From Uranotaenia lowii (taxonomy: Eukaryota > Arthropoda > Insecta > Diptera > Culicidae): a DNA stretch of 64,000 nt. This document shows, one piece after another, positions 46,490 through 57,657 of this stretch. The stretch's first letter is position 1. Each line of letters begins with the position of its first letter. Where the stretch lies: assembly GCF_029784155.1 (NCBI RefSeq), contig NC_073693.1, positions 22,728,002 to 22,792,001 of the forward strand, in the 5' to 3' direction. Position numbers and translations under genes: made by a program. The notes beneath the pieces were generated by a model. The model was not told where the DNA came from, did not search any database, and saw only the letters and a program-made list of their open reading frames with translations.

Positions 46490-46826
46490 TGTAGGGATTC
46501 AGAGAGAACTCGAATTAAAAACCGTTATAACGTCGCTCGCTCGCAACTCATCGCAACAAAAATTGAGCGAGAAGTGAGAAAACCCCATCAACGACAACAA
46601 GCTCTCTCACTTTGTCGGAAAATGACGTCACTTTCTCAGCGCTTCACTGAAATTGGAGCAGAAATTCTCTCACATTTCTCCTCATTTCATCAGCAGAGTG
46701 GTCCGTGTTCGTTGAGTGTGCGGTTTGGGTGTTTTGTTTCGTCCCGGAAAATCGCGAAAATTGCGGTCAAAAGCCGCTGATAATCGAATGAAAAGCGTTT
46801 AAATCTGTTGATAAGTGTTCCCGGTG
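46490..46826 (+). promoter_or_regulatory. Candidate promoter and non-coding first exon of the SUN gene
   Basis: Composition becomes GC-balanced. A perfect CRE/ATF palindrome TGACGTCA lies at 46623-46630, and a GTAAGT donor follows (about 46827). The next plausible acceptor in the same direction is TTATTTTTTCAG at about 55908-55919, 70 bp before the SUN-gene ATG. This gives a 9-kb first intron. No TATA box is evident. A transcript is needed to confirm it. Confidence 0.35.
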
Positions 46827-49800
46827 GGTAAGTTGAATGAATTTGCTTTGATTTGGGTTGTTTCCGGCCGGAGGAAACCGATTTTCCGATGGCATCTTTC
46901 CGGTGTCAGTGCATTTATTCGATAACGACATGAACGGGTAGGAAAAAGAGGAAGAATGCAACAACGCGACTCCTAGGAAGGCAGGGGCGCATTCGAGGGA
47001 GATTATCAAAATTTGAGATTTAATTCAAAAAAAATTAAATGGCGGTAATTAAAGCCAAAGTATATGTGACGCGGTTTAATCTGGTTTAGTCATCAATTTT
47101 CAAATTAAAAATTAAATTCAGGTGTAAAATATTCTTTCATTTTTTAACTAACAAGTTATTTGGATTTTCGGTGTGATAAGCAAAAGATTTAGGTACCTTT
47201 TGAGCTGCTATTTTTTGGTCATGTGTAAATTTCCCTAAATTGACAATAGTATGCTCTTAAAAATCACTCTCAATTTTATGTTTCAAAAGCATTCATCCAA
47301 TCAATTAGCTAGTTTTAATAATTTAGACTCGAATCCATTATTGATTCAACTCGGAAACACTCAAGTATGTTGTCCCGCAAGCAGGCAGGCAAGCGCTTGG
47401 TGTTTGGAAATTTGTTTTGGCCTTGTTTACCCGCTCACGATTTTGTGTTTCTATTAGCAGCACCGCTTTCCATTTCCTCTTTCTCCCTTGCCGTCCGGCC
47501 GGAGTCGGCTGTCTAGAAAAGATGCTACGGGGGAGACTTCTTGTGACTGTCCGTCTGCTTGCCTGGCCTAGCTGCCTAAACAACATTGGACTGTGCTTGG
47601 CTGCTCTGCTAGAAGGGCGTTTTGCTTTCTTTCTTGTTTTTCATTCTAGATGAAAAATTACCGTTTGATTCCCCAAATATCTCGTGTGCCTGCCCTAGAC
47701 TAGAGTTCAACGAGCGATATGTTTGTCCATCGTTGTCGGTTCAGAATTGTTGCCGCCGCTAGATGGAATTAACTGATGGTTTATTTTAAACCGCGAATGT
47801 GTTGTTTTTTCTCTTATAGATGTATTAGACACTTCTCCACTATTGAAAGATATTAGACTTTTCCCCTACGATATATAAAAACAAAATTGACATCGTGTTT
47901 ATGTGGGTTTTCAAGTACAGGATATTAATTCGACTGGTGCTGATGGACTCAATTTATTTGAAAAGAAGTTTATTTATACACTTAATGGATTTTTTTTTAG
48001 GTTAACAGCTTATAAGACCTTGAAGACTTGAAACTGAAAAATGAGCGTATTCCGAACAGTAATCTTTTATTCACCTTTGAATTTTTTTATAAGTTTTGTT
48101 ATCTTTAAACCTGATTTCAGAACCTGAATAAAAAATCACTCAAAAAAACATCTTCGAATCGAAACTGATTTTCGGTTATGAGAAAGAAGCCTCACAAAGC
48201 TGCGTCAAAAAGTGATGTTTGCACGTACCATCGGAAGCTTAGCTGAACTGGATGCTGACATAATCAATTCAAGATAGATCTCAGATTTCAAGGTTTCAAA
48301 CCTGGTCTTGTTTAACGGTCACACTCAAAGATCAGAGTACCCGATTCGCTCGATAGTTTGCTCGATATCACTGGCTGGACACCAGGTTTGTGTTGGTTTA
48401 TTTGCAAAACACACTGTCTCCCACAATGTTGACCAGGTGGGGTCTCGTCCCTGATTCTGAATAGATCACACGGGCGGCAGAAAAAAAAATGTGCCAACAA
48501 ACCGATGGAATCATTTGTCAACAGTTAACACGCTGGTTGGTTGAATTCAAAGCCATAGTTTGTAATCGATAAAAAGACTTATGTGCCAGTTTGTTTAACG
48601 TTTTGGTTGCCAAAGATTCAGAATTTTTGATCGTTACGTAAAAGATCAAACTACAGGAAAGCTAGGCAATTTTTAAATCTTGAGTCATTTTTGCGAGTTG
48701 CGCACGCTATTCACTTTTAAGGTTTATTGGCAATGCAAATTCTAACGCACTTGACGGCCTTCCGGGCCTCGTCATTCTTCTCTTCGTCATTCGTCGAGTG
48801 AGTAACGTGCCTTGCCTGCCTCTACACGGTATAATCGTGTGCTGCTGGTAGGTAGAACGCTGTTCGTTCATATGTCATTTAAAAATAGAACGACGCCGAC
48901 GCGACTACGTCATCGTAAAAAAACATCCGACGACGAAAGCGAATTTCTGCTGTTCCCTTTTTTACAAATCCCAAGCTAAGAGCAGGTATTTGAGCGACGA
49001 GCAGTAAAGATCAGTCGGTCAACAGCAACAGCAACGGCTTTTGGGCGGTTTCCGTTGCGAGATCAGTTTTCGGTTTTTATCTTTCTAACAGCGTGGTGAA
49101 ATGCGATATAGCTAGCAGAAGTCCGTTTAGCGCGTTCCATATGTGTGGTTTGGTTTTGTAACGGTTGAAATAGTTTGAATAGAAGCTGTTGCAAATTCCA
49201 GTTACAAGATTGTATGACTTTGTGGAATTTTATGACTAAGTGTCTTACTGAGTAAAAGGAAGGTAATAAAAATCAGTACCAGCTCGAATAGTAATGTGAC
49301 TCGACTCGTTCAATAAAGTGGGCTGCTGGAATCAATTTCGACAATCATCGAGGCAACGTCTCGTAAACTCATGAACTTTATTATCTGTTTAATGATAAAC
49401 AAATCATATCGCCTCACTCACTACACCTGTCAAACGACCACGAACGGTGTCGATAGCCTTAACGCGATGGAAGCCTGGACGATGGAGAATGATTCGACGA
49501 AATAACTTGTCCCCGCGGGACGCGTGAAGTTTTGTAATTTGTGAATCGAGTTTACAGTACCACACGATAACGACAACGTACCTAATTTCTTGAGAACGTT
49601 TCTGTTGCTATCTCTTCCATTTGTGTGGCTTTACGCTGCACTGGTAAAATTTATATTGTGTTGTGATGAGAAGAAACGTGTAGGTTTTCGAGTGGGATTA
49701 TTTAATTTGTTTTTATCGGGGGCTCCTGTTTATGAACGTTTCGATTCTATTCTCTTAGACGTTTTCCGTTCATAATTTGGTACGGGAACTATGTGGAAAA

Positions 49801-49832
49801 AATACTTTGGAATTCTAATTTTTTTTGCCTTA
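46827..49832. other. Presumed first-intron DNA, possible second promoter
   Basis: No coding gene is found. About 48990-49080 (GAGCAGTAAAGATCAGTCGG, then CAACAGCAACAGCAACGGC) looks like an arthropod start site with an ATCAGTC initiator and a 5' UTR, so it could be an alternative first exon. 48760-48830 has repeated CGTCATTC/CTTGCCTGCC phrases. Confidence 0.3.
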
Positions 49833-49842
49833 AGCATGGTCA

Positions 49843-49875
<33 letters not shown>

Positions 49876-49930
49876 TTTTATTGGCTTTACCTCTATAACA
49901 TAACCGGCCAAGTGTTAATTACTCTTCTAC

Positions 49931-52900
49931 TTACATGTCTATTTTACATTCAATTACAAAATTAGCTATCGTTTTATATAATTCAATGTCTTTCTTTTTT
50001 AGTATCAAATGAATATCGGGTGGAATTCCTTTTTTCATTAAAATTCGCCAAATAGGTCTACGAAGATTTTCAAATCTGCTGCATGCGAAGATAATGTGAT
50101 CAGGATCTGCGATGGATTCGCCACAACTGCACGTCGCGTCCAATAGGATACCATTTCTAGTCAGATGAGCAGGGAGCCGTGAATGATTTGATATTAATTT
50201 GGAAAGGATTACAATTTGTCTGCGGTTGAGATCCAAGCTACTAAACCATGGTTGGAGCGAAACGTTAGAGATGATGCTGTGACAGAAACGTCCTTTAGTT
50301 CCTGCATTCCACTTTGCTTGCCATTTGTGCACTGTTGTACGCCGAATCGGAAACTGGATGTCGAATGATGTTAAAATATAATCTGCTGTACCACCATTGA
50401 TGCACGCACTTTTCGCCTCTTGATCTGCCAACTCGTTCATTGGAATACCTCTGTGAGACGGAACCCATATCAGATGGATCTCGTGCCCCATTCTTTGTCC
50501 TTCAAGAATGGAAGCTTTTATATCGTACCAAGCAACGGGATATTTTTGATTGATGTTGATTTTTTGAAGGCTCGTGAGACAACTCAAACTATCGGTTAGA
50601 ATAATATACTGAGCAACAGGAAGGCTTACGATCATTTTCGCAGCATGCCTGATTGCTAGAAGCTCTGCCATATAAACTGATGCTTTACTGTCGAGTTTGA
50701 TCCCTTCTGCAGGCGCTCCAAAACTATTTACCACAGCATAACCTGTGCCGTGTATATCTTTCGACCCGTCAGTTGCCAAGATTTTCGCGTTGGCATACAC
50801 TTCCAAGAGATAGTTTGAAACCAAATCAGCTGCCGATGAGTTCTGGTGTTCTGAACATAACCGTTTAACAGTGAGATCAATGGATATTATTGTTCTTACA
50901 ACTTCACGGTTGACCATGTAGCATGGGAGATTATTTAGAGGCTGTTCAAGTGGAATAAATTCGTTAAGCATTCTTATGGCGCGGTGTATTCCCGTAGCCA
51001 CTAAGCCACCTTCCAAGATCGGTCTGGAGTATTGACCATGCCAAGAAGAAAGTGACGCTCTTTTATTTACAAAACGCATGACAGCAAGTTCTCTTCTTTG
51101 TTGCAGCGGAATAATACCAGCCATCACTTCGAGTGAACCTGTGTGGGTGGTTTTTGTGGAGCCCAAACAGATTCGAATTCCTGCCCATTGTAGTCTATCC
51201 AAAACGATGGCTTCTTTTTGTGTTAACTCCGTCATAAATATGGAACCGTATTCCAATATTGATCTCACACCTGACTTGAAAATAGCTAACATTGCTGCTG
51301 GATGTGCTCCCCATGACTGGCCCGATATGCTTCGTAGAAAGTTAAGATACGGAGCCGTACGTTTTTGTACCTCTCTAATATGACACGACCACGACAGATT
51401 TCGTGTGAGGTACATGCCGAGTAACCTCAGGGATCTGACGTATTCCAAAGTGCAACCGCCGATATTTATTTCTGGGGGATTATCGCATTGTTGTGTCGAG
51501 ATCAGAAGGCACTTACATTTCGTGGGCGAAAGTTCTAACCCAAGGTCGAAAATATTTTCCACAACTATATCCACTGCCCTTTGGAGAGATTCGCAACTAT
51601 GCTCCAGCGAGGTTCCTCTTACAGCAATTGTTGTGTCATCGGCGTAATTTACGGTTATCACATCAGGAGGGACACTGTTGATCAATCCACTGATCACAAC
51701 ATTAAAGCATAACGGACTTAGTGGAGATCCCTGAGGAAGGCCTTTCCACGTTGTCCTAGATATTGAATCTAATCCATTTGAAATGCACAAATTCCTTTCT
51801 TCAAAAAGATGGAAGATACTTCTTACTAGGCATTCAGGGACTGTTAATGAGCGTAATTCGCGGACCAGAACATTAATTTCCACGTTGTCGTAGGCGGCTT
51901 TGATATCGAGGCTACATATCACCACATGCTCTCTTCTTTTCAAAGCTAAAGAAGCTTCATTAATCAGGGGAAACAACGCATCCATTGTTCCTCGTCCTTT
52001 CCTAAAACCGTTGATAGCTGAAGGGAATAAGTTGTTGTTTTCGATGAAATGTTCTAGTCGATCTTTGATTATGAGTTCATACACTTTGCGAAAACATGAA
52101 GCTAACGCGATTGGGCGAACAGCAGAAGGAGAAATCGGATCATGACCACTTTTAGGAATCGGTACAATTTTAAAGGTTTTCCAGCTTTCCGGAATTCTTC
52201 CTGAAGCAAAAATTTGGCAATAGATTTTTCGCAACTGACTAAGCGCCGCCCATGGGAGATGATTTATGACGGAATATGGAACACCATCCAAACCAGGAGC
52301 CGAATCTTTACCGATTTTTAAAACTGCTTGAATATCCGATACTGAGAATGGTAAACCAGTTTGAGGGCAACACGAACATTGTAGAAAAGCCGGGGGTGGA
52401 TTTTTGGCAGATGAGGGAGCCAACTTGTCCAAAACATCGTTGGCCAAATTGTCCGAAATTCTAAGGTTTTTTGATGGCTCTCCGCGCCCTTTGAATCTTC
52501 TAGCCATCCTCCATAAGGTTGTGAGGGACGTAGAACTATCACAACTATCACAAAAATGTTGCCAACTTTTCCTCTTCTTCTCGCGTACCAAATTTCTGAA
52601 CCTTCGTTCTGTATTAGCGTACCCTTCGTAAGCTTCGGTTGACAGCTCTCGTTTCCAAGCGCGGAAAGCAACTCTGGTGGCTTTCTTCGCTTCTGTTAGC
52701 TCTTCGTCCCAATAGGGTTGCGGTATTCGGCGAGTGTGGTTCGAGTTTACTGATGGACAGGATCTGCGCAGTGCTTGCCAAATCAGCTCAAAGAAGACAT
52801 CAAAGCTATCCGGTTCTCCATTTTCGACGAATGATTCCTCGAGGCTTCCGGTAAAACGTTCCCAGTCGATTTTCCGAACATTGATTCCAGAGTAGAATTT

Positions 52901-53599
52901 CATCGCGCATGTAGTACTCGAATGAAAAACTATCGGAAAATGATCGCTTCCATTTGGTGAATCCAAAACCTCCCAGTCGAAGCACAAACTAAGGCTCGAA
53001 GAAACCAGCGTGATATCAATTGCGCCCCACGACCGGTTTACATCAAACCTAGTTGGCTGACCATTGTTGAGAATGACGAGATGAGATGTTTCGATGGCTT
53101 GATGAAGACGGTCTCCACGTGTGTTTCCATGATCGCTTCCCCATAGGTGATGTTTTGCGTTAAAGTCTCCTCCAATGATGCACGGTTTCGGAACGGTTGA
53201 TAAAAAATTATCAAACTGAGTCTGCGATATGTTGGCTTGCGGGTGTATGTACACAGATACAATAGTGATCAACCCGGAGATGTATTTGATCTGGCAGGCA
53301 ACGGCTTGAATATCCGCTGACAGTGCAATAGGAAATGCTACGGGATTCAGTTCTGAACGAATCGCGATGGCTACGCCCATCGAGTTTCGTCTGTGATCTT
53401 TACGAAAAATGGTGTGCTGCGGTAGACTAAAGTTTGTGTGATTGTCGAGATGTGTTTCACTCAAAAGCGAAATATTGATATTGTGTGTATTTATGAGCTG
53501 GATTAAAGATGAGCGTTTACTATTTATCCCTCTACAATTCCATTGTAGACATTGCAGAGGAACGGTGGCTGTTAAAGTGCTCGGTGTGGTGTTTTTCAT
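49931..53599 (-). CDS. LINE ORF2: endonuclease-RT-RNase H
   Basis: 1222 aa without any break. Endonuclease (1 to about 230): LQWNCRGINS, LLSETHL, IGGDFNAKHHLWG, GSDHFPI. RT (about 450-720): ICSLDIKAAYDNV, GLPQGSPLSPLCFNV and VNYADDTTIAV, with catalytic ADD near residue 653. RNase H (about 940-1070): ILATDGSKD, AELLAIRHAAKM, ILTDSLS and WVPSHRGIPMNELADQE, keeping the acidic residues. A CSCGE...H...C knuckle is near the C-terminus. All catalytic motifs needed for target-primed reverse transcription are present. Confidence 0.93.
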   Translation of the reverse strand: MKNTTPSTLTATVPLQCLQWNCRGINSKRSSLIQLINTHNINISLLSETHLDNHTNFSLPQHTIFRKDHRRNSMGVAIAIRSELNPVAFPIALSADIQAVACQIKYISGLITIVSVYIHPQANISQTQFDNFLSTVPKPCIIGGDFNAKHHLWGSDHGNTRGDRLHQAIETSHLVILNNGQPTRFDVNRSWGAIDITLVSSSLSLCFDWEVLDSPNGSDHFPIVFHSSTTCAMKFYSGINVRKIDWERFTGSLEESFVENGEPDSFDVFFELIWQALRRSCPSVNSNHTRRIPQPYWDEELTEAKKATRVAFRAWKRELSTEAYEGYANTERRFRNLVREKKRKSWQHFCDSCDSSTSLTTLWRMARRFKGRGEPSKNLRISDNLANDVLDKLAPSSAKNPPPAFLQCSCCPQTGLPFSVSDIQAVLKIGKDSAPGLDGVPYSVINHLPWAALSQLRKIYCQIFASGRIPESWKTFKIVPIPKSGHDPISPSAVRPIALASCFRKVYELIIKDRLEHFIENNNLFPSAINGFRKGRGTMDALFPLINEASLALKRREHVVICSLDIKAAYDNVEINVLVRELRSLTVPECLVRSIFHLFEERNLCISNGLDSISRTTWKGLPQGSPLSPLCFNVVISGLINSVPPDVITVNYADDTTIAVRGTSLEHSCESLQRAVDIVVENIFDLGLELSPTKCKCLLISTQQCDNPPEINIGGCTLEYVRSLRLLGMYLTRNLSWSCHIREVQKRTAPYLNFLRSISGQSWGAHPAAMLAIFKSGVRSILEYGSIFMTELTQKEAIVLDRLQWAGIRICLGSTKTTHTGSLEVMAGIIPLQQRRELAVMRFVNKRASLSSWHGQYSRPILEGGLVATGIHRAIRMLNEFIPLEQPLNNLPCYMVNREVVRTIISIDLTVKRLCSEHQNSSAADLVSNYLLEVYANAKILATDGSKDIHGTGYAVVNSFGAPAEGIKLDSKASVYMAELLAIRHAAKMIVSLPVAQYIILTDSLSCLTSLQKININQKYPVAWYDIKASILEGQRMGHEIHLIWVPSHRGIPMNELADQEAKSACINGGTADYILTSFDIQFPIRRTTVHKWQAKWNAGTKGRFCHSIISNVSLQPWFSSLDLNRRQIVILSKLISNHSRLPAHLTRNGILLDATCSCGESIADPDHIIFACSRFENLRRPIWRILMKKGIPPDIHLILKKKDIELYKTIANFVIECKIDM

Positions 53600-54783
53600 A
53601 ATCTGAGATTAGCAAAATATCCTTTCATTTTATCACTTACAACATCCGAAATTCTCTCCAAAACCATTTGTTGAATTTTTTGTCGAGTTTCAACATCTTT
53701 CTCAGGAACTTCCAGAGCCTCTGCAACGATATCGATGACCTCAGTAGATTCAATCGTCGATCGGATCGAATCGCAAACCCCGTCAGAAATGTTAACTTCA
53801 AGTTGGGGAAGCTCATCGTCCGAATCGACATTATGACGACGTTTGCTGGAAGGATTAGACCCATTCTTGTCAACATTACTTGTTTGGCAAGCAACTGCCA
53901 CGGTGGATTTTGTTGTTGGTTGGGAGATGATAGTTAGTGAGTTTGATGATTCATTTGAAGTTGTTCCACAAAACCAATCGACACGTCCTTGTGAAAAAGT
54001 GTCGCGCCGCTCTTTATCGGTTTTCTTTTTTTGAATTATTTTCGGACAAAGCTTGTGATCATTGGCCCGATGGGAGCCCAAACAGTTAACGCACTGGGGC
54101 TCACTATTTTCACATGCATGATCTTCGCCGCCCACTTGCTCCAAGCATTGGTTACAGCGTTTAGCACTCTTGCATCCTTTTTTATCATGTCCCAAGCGCC
54201 AGCAGTTACCACACTGGCGGACAGGATAAATGTACTGCTTAACAGAATAAAGCACTCTATTCAACTCGATGTGAGTAGGTAAACTCTGCCCAGCGAAAGT
54301 AAAAATCACCGTAAACAGGGCTTCCTCTTTATCATCAGCTAATTTTCTAAGCACACGACGAGCATGAACTATCTCCGGGTTATCAACTTGATTCGACTTG
54401 CGTTTATCGTACGCATTAGCAAACTTCAGTTCTTCATCACAAATATCCGGCTCAATATAGGCTACCCCAAGGCACTCCACCAGCCGTTGGGGGATAAAAA
54501 AACGCACTTCATTTGAGGTACCGATGCCTGCTATTTCATTAGCAGCATCCCTCGATCGCATCAAAATTTTCATTTTGGTTTTAGAAACCGGCATAGCACG
54601 TATAAAATCGTCACCAAATTTCTTCACCAGACTTTTAGCAATCTTCGCAGCAGATATATTTCCGACATTTGTTTCAGCCATAACGAGATATGGCCCAGCA
54701 TAATTTTCGTGATATTTCCGCACTCGAACTTCATTTTTCGATGACCTTGGTGTATCGTTGTGGGTCATTGCACCGCTCGACAA
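53596..54783 (-). CDS. LINE ORF1, Gag-like nucleic-acid-binding protein
   Basis: 395 aa. The C-terminal half has three CCHC-type knuckles in series: CGNCWRLGHDKKGC (C-x2-C-x4-H-x4-C), then CNQC...HAC and CVNC...HKLC variants, the usual set for ORF1 of I- and Jockey-type LINEs, which packages the element RNA. The N-terminal half has an RRM-like region (GDDFIRAMPVSKTKMKILMR). Its TGA overlaps the ORF2 ATG (ATGA at 53596-53599), implying termination-reinitiation of translation. Confidence 0.88.
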   Translation of the reverse strand: MSSGAMTHNDTPRSSKNEVRVRKYHENYAGPYLVMAETNVGNISAAKIAKSLVKKFGDDFIRAMPVSKTKMKILMRSRDAANEIAGIGTSNEVRFFIPQRLVECLGVAYIEPDICDEELKFANAYDKRKSNQVDNPEIVHARRVLRKLADDKEEALFTVIFTFAGQSLPTHIELNRVLYSVKQYIYPVRQCGNCWRLGHDKKGCKSAKRCNQCLEQVGGEDHACENSEPQCVNCLGSHRANDHKLCPKIIQKKKTDKERRDTFSQGRVDWFCGTTSNESSNSLTIISQPTTKSTVAVACQTSNVDKNGSNPSSKRRHNVDSDDELPQLEVNISDGVCDSIRSTIESTEVIDIVAEALEVPEKDVETRQKIQQMVLERISDVVSDKMKGYFANLRL

Positions 54784-54886
54784 TAGCGTGTGGAAGGAGA
54801 GAAGAAAAATAAATTAGATTTCGATTCAGCTCACACACACGATGTGCAACGTACCGTAGTTCAAACGAGACTGAGCATGGTCATTT

Positions 54887-55919
54887 AAGGGAGTTGACTT
54901 CTTTAAAATTTCAAATAACAGCTCTTACTCGGCCTTGGGTCAGAACAGTTGCTCTGTGTTATCGGTACTCTCAAGACAAAGAATAATATTGATTGGTTTA
55001 TGGTTGAACGATGTGCAGCAGTAGACAGTAGAGTGGCGAGGCCACCGCCGATAGAGATTCTTGTTGGGACAACGCCAGTGAAGAATGATTCACAGAATCG
55101 GAACAGCAATGGACATATACTACATTCTTCTGTTCAGTTGCACCAAGTTAGAAGGGCTTTCTGCAAAGAGAAGCGAAACTAGTATAAGCAAAAAATTCAA
55201 GGCCAGAACTTATGTTAATCAAGGTAAAAGGTCCGTAAGGATACATGTTGTTAATATCTTTGGGTGCCACCCTGTAAGAACTGCGATGAAGCTTTTCTTT
55301 GAAGCATACACTCAATTACGATCTTCCTCCTTAAAGACTCAAGGCCCGACTTCTATGCTAGCGACCTCAACTGTGATCTCTCCCCGTATGACTCGAGGAC
55401 CGTATATCTGTACGTCTATTGCCAATCGAGTATCGCTCATCCTCATTCCCAAAGATGTTAAGTCGGTCCGATCAAAACTAGAGCAGGAAGGATCGTGAAA
55501 GTATACTAAAAATGAAATGGTGGGGTACGTTATTGGCTAATAGTGCTGCTGACACCTGTCATGGTGAAGATTGTAAAGAGCGGCTAGACAAATCCTCGAA
55601 GAAGTGCCACTAAATGGGTGATGGAATTGGTCATGGGTCATGAAAGATAAACTTCAGATAAAGTTTCAACAGATCCATAGGGTTCAAGACCTTTCGATGA
55701 GACAAAAACAAGAACTGGTCAAAATGCCAAATGCGAAGGGATCATGAAATTATTTTGGGCAACCAGCTCAATTTCTCTCAGGATATTTCCGCAATGCATG
55801 TGCACAGCATTCTCATTTTTGAAGTGTGATCCAGTTGGTCCAGAATAGTCTTATTTTACTGCTTCAACTTTCTAAACTTGACGCTTCATTTCAAACTTTC
55901 TTTTTCTTTATTTTTTCAG
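54887..55919 (+). other. Upstream/intron sequence of the SUN gene with broken coding-like patches
   Basis: 54900-55500 has coding-like composition with fragments such as HPVRTAMKLFFEAYTQLRSS, but stops break every frame. 55540-55750 is similar. I cannot assign a family; a decayed retrotransposon or processed pseudogene is likely. A splice acceptor ends at about 55919. Confidence 0.35.
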
Positions 55920-55988
55920 ATGTAAAAGGCCATCGATGAGTTTTAGATAAAGGCACATTTTAAAACATCAAGTCAATTAAAAACAGCC

Positions 55989-57657
55989 ATGGATAAGGGA
56001 AAGGAATCCGAGGAGGCCGTCACCCGAAGCACCAGATCCCGATCGAGAACGCCGGGGCTGTTGAACCTTCGTGTCAGTGTTGAGAAAGAGTCCGTCAATG
56101 GCGACGGAGAATCACATCCCGGTGGTCAAGTCAAGAAGGTTCCCAGCGTTGAGTAAGTTTAGCTGTTAGTGTTAAATTTTGCAGTGTTGTTTATTGAGAT
56201 TTATTTCTGCAGCACCATTGAAGAAGAGCTGAGTTCCTCGCAAAAATCGGCTACCGGATCGGGCACAAGATCCTCAACGCGGAAACTACGCACCGTTACC
56301 TCAGATTATTCCTCGGATGACATTTCACCGGAAAAGGCCCCAACCGCCTCCAAACAGTCCACCAATTCTACAGTGACCATTATGGAACAAACTGTAACCG
56401 TCACAACAAGCAGCATCAATAGTTCGTCTGAGAAAAACAGTCAGGAAAAGGTAACAAAATCTCCCTCCAAAAAAGAAGTCCGCCAGAATGAAACAAATCG
56501 GGTCCTGGAAGATACCCGCACCGCCATACTACGCACCAGCACCCCGAAAGAAGGTTCCAAAAGGGTGAAGAAAATGATTCTCACTCCGGAAGAGCTGAAG
56601 CAACATGCCGCCTACAGAGAGTACAAAGAAGCGGGAGAGTATTGGAACAAGTTCCCCAAAACCGATTACACCTACTCGGAGTTATCACCGCACCGGAGAG
56701 AGCTTGAGCACGGATTGGTGGCCATGCCGAACATGTCCCGTCCGGGATTGAATAAACATGCTGAGCGAATTAACGTTATGATTCAGAGAAATCCCACGCA
56801 AGAATCATACATTCGACAGCGTTATGCTGCCTCCAAGTACTCCAGTGGTGGTGCCGCCGGAGGAAGCTTTGCCCACTCCGATCCGTACGATTCGGGTGAA
56901 GAGCAGTTGGATTTATCCAGGTTTTCGCGTAGCAGCATCCGGGGCTCCAAGAATGTTATTGTTGTTGAGGAGCATCATGCAGTCGTGAGTCGCTTCTTCC
57001 TGTCCATCATTAACTTCTTCTATAGTTGCGCTCACACGATTTCGAGGGTGTTTCGCAAATCTGATCAAAATTTGTATTACACCCGCATTGAAGAGGAACA
57101 AGGTTGGTAGCATGTGGTTTAAAATTTGTGAAAAATTCTTACTTTTTTTTATTTTTCAGGATTCTTCGGTCGTATTTTCTCATTTTTCAACACTTTACTG
57201 ACGAGTATTTTCAAAAAAGTATATTTGTTGATCTCGTCCGTTCTCTTCCTGGACACCTGGTTACTCCAGACATCTGCCGATGATGTGAAACAGGGCCAGC
57301 GGAAACGGAAGTTCCTTCTGTTCCTGTTGATTCTTTTACCCTTCCTCCTGTTCGGTGGTAAGTAAATTTATTCTTTTCAGTCTTCATTCCCTAACTTGAA
57401 CTCATTTTTCTCTCTCGATCGTTGCAACAGGAATCTATTTGTTCATTGATCCTTCCTCGTTACAATCCTTCCGTCAAGCTATTTCCAATCCTCTTCCCAA
57501 TATCGACTTCCAACTCCCTACCCTTCCGGAACTCCCGGACACCGAGGGAGTAAAATTGTATGCCCTTGAAAAGTGGGATTATTTGAAGCTAGTTTCGGAA
57601 AACACTGTCGAAGAAGTTAAGAAAATTTGGCAGGAAAATGTCAACAATTTGTTCTAA
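55989..57657 (+). CDS. koi: SUN gene short form with alternative terminal exon
   Basis: Exon 3 ends in phase 1 (57357). It can splice either to 60929 or to a nearby exon 57431-57657 that starts GAATCTATTTG after a GCAACAG acceptor and encodes 75 residues (GIYLFIDPSSLQSF...) to a stop. This exon has no phase-1 donor, so it is a last exon. AATAAA at 58249-58254 would end the transcript. The product would be 492 aa: the nucleoplasmic domain and TM with a short luminal tail, without coiled coil or SUN domain. Proline-rich spacing (FQLPTLPELPDTEG) and a clean frame suggest it is real. Confidence 0.7.

Larger units (their letters stand above)
49846..54873 (-). mobile_element. Full-length, intact two-ORF LINE (I superfamily)
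   Basis: 5.0 kb on minus: a 5' UTR of about 90 bp, ORF1, ORF2 overlapping by ATGA, a short 3' UTR with AATAAA-type signal and a poly(A) tail (poly(T) at about 49846-49870). Both ORFs are fully open, and target duplications flank it. EN, RT and RNase H together with a CCHC Gag fit the I/Loa group known from mosquitoes. It lies antisense in the presumed first intron of the SUN gene. It appears recently inserted and possibly competent to move. Confidence 0.92.
49833..54886. repeat. Target-site duplication of the full-length LINE
   Basis: AGCATGGTCATTT occurs at 49833-49845 directly before the poly(T) and again at 54874-54886 directly after the 5' end. The last three T could also belong to the poly(A) tail, so the duplication is 10-13 bp. 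It fixes both ends of the insertion. Confidence 0.88.

Noticed and set aside
54949..55498. Overlapping ORFs upstream of the SUN gene as extra exons
   Set aside because: Both are broken by stops in a continuous reading and lack matching splice signals; composition alone is not enough.
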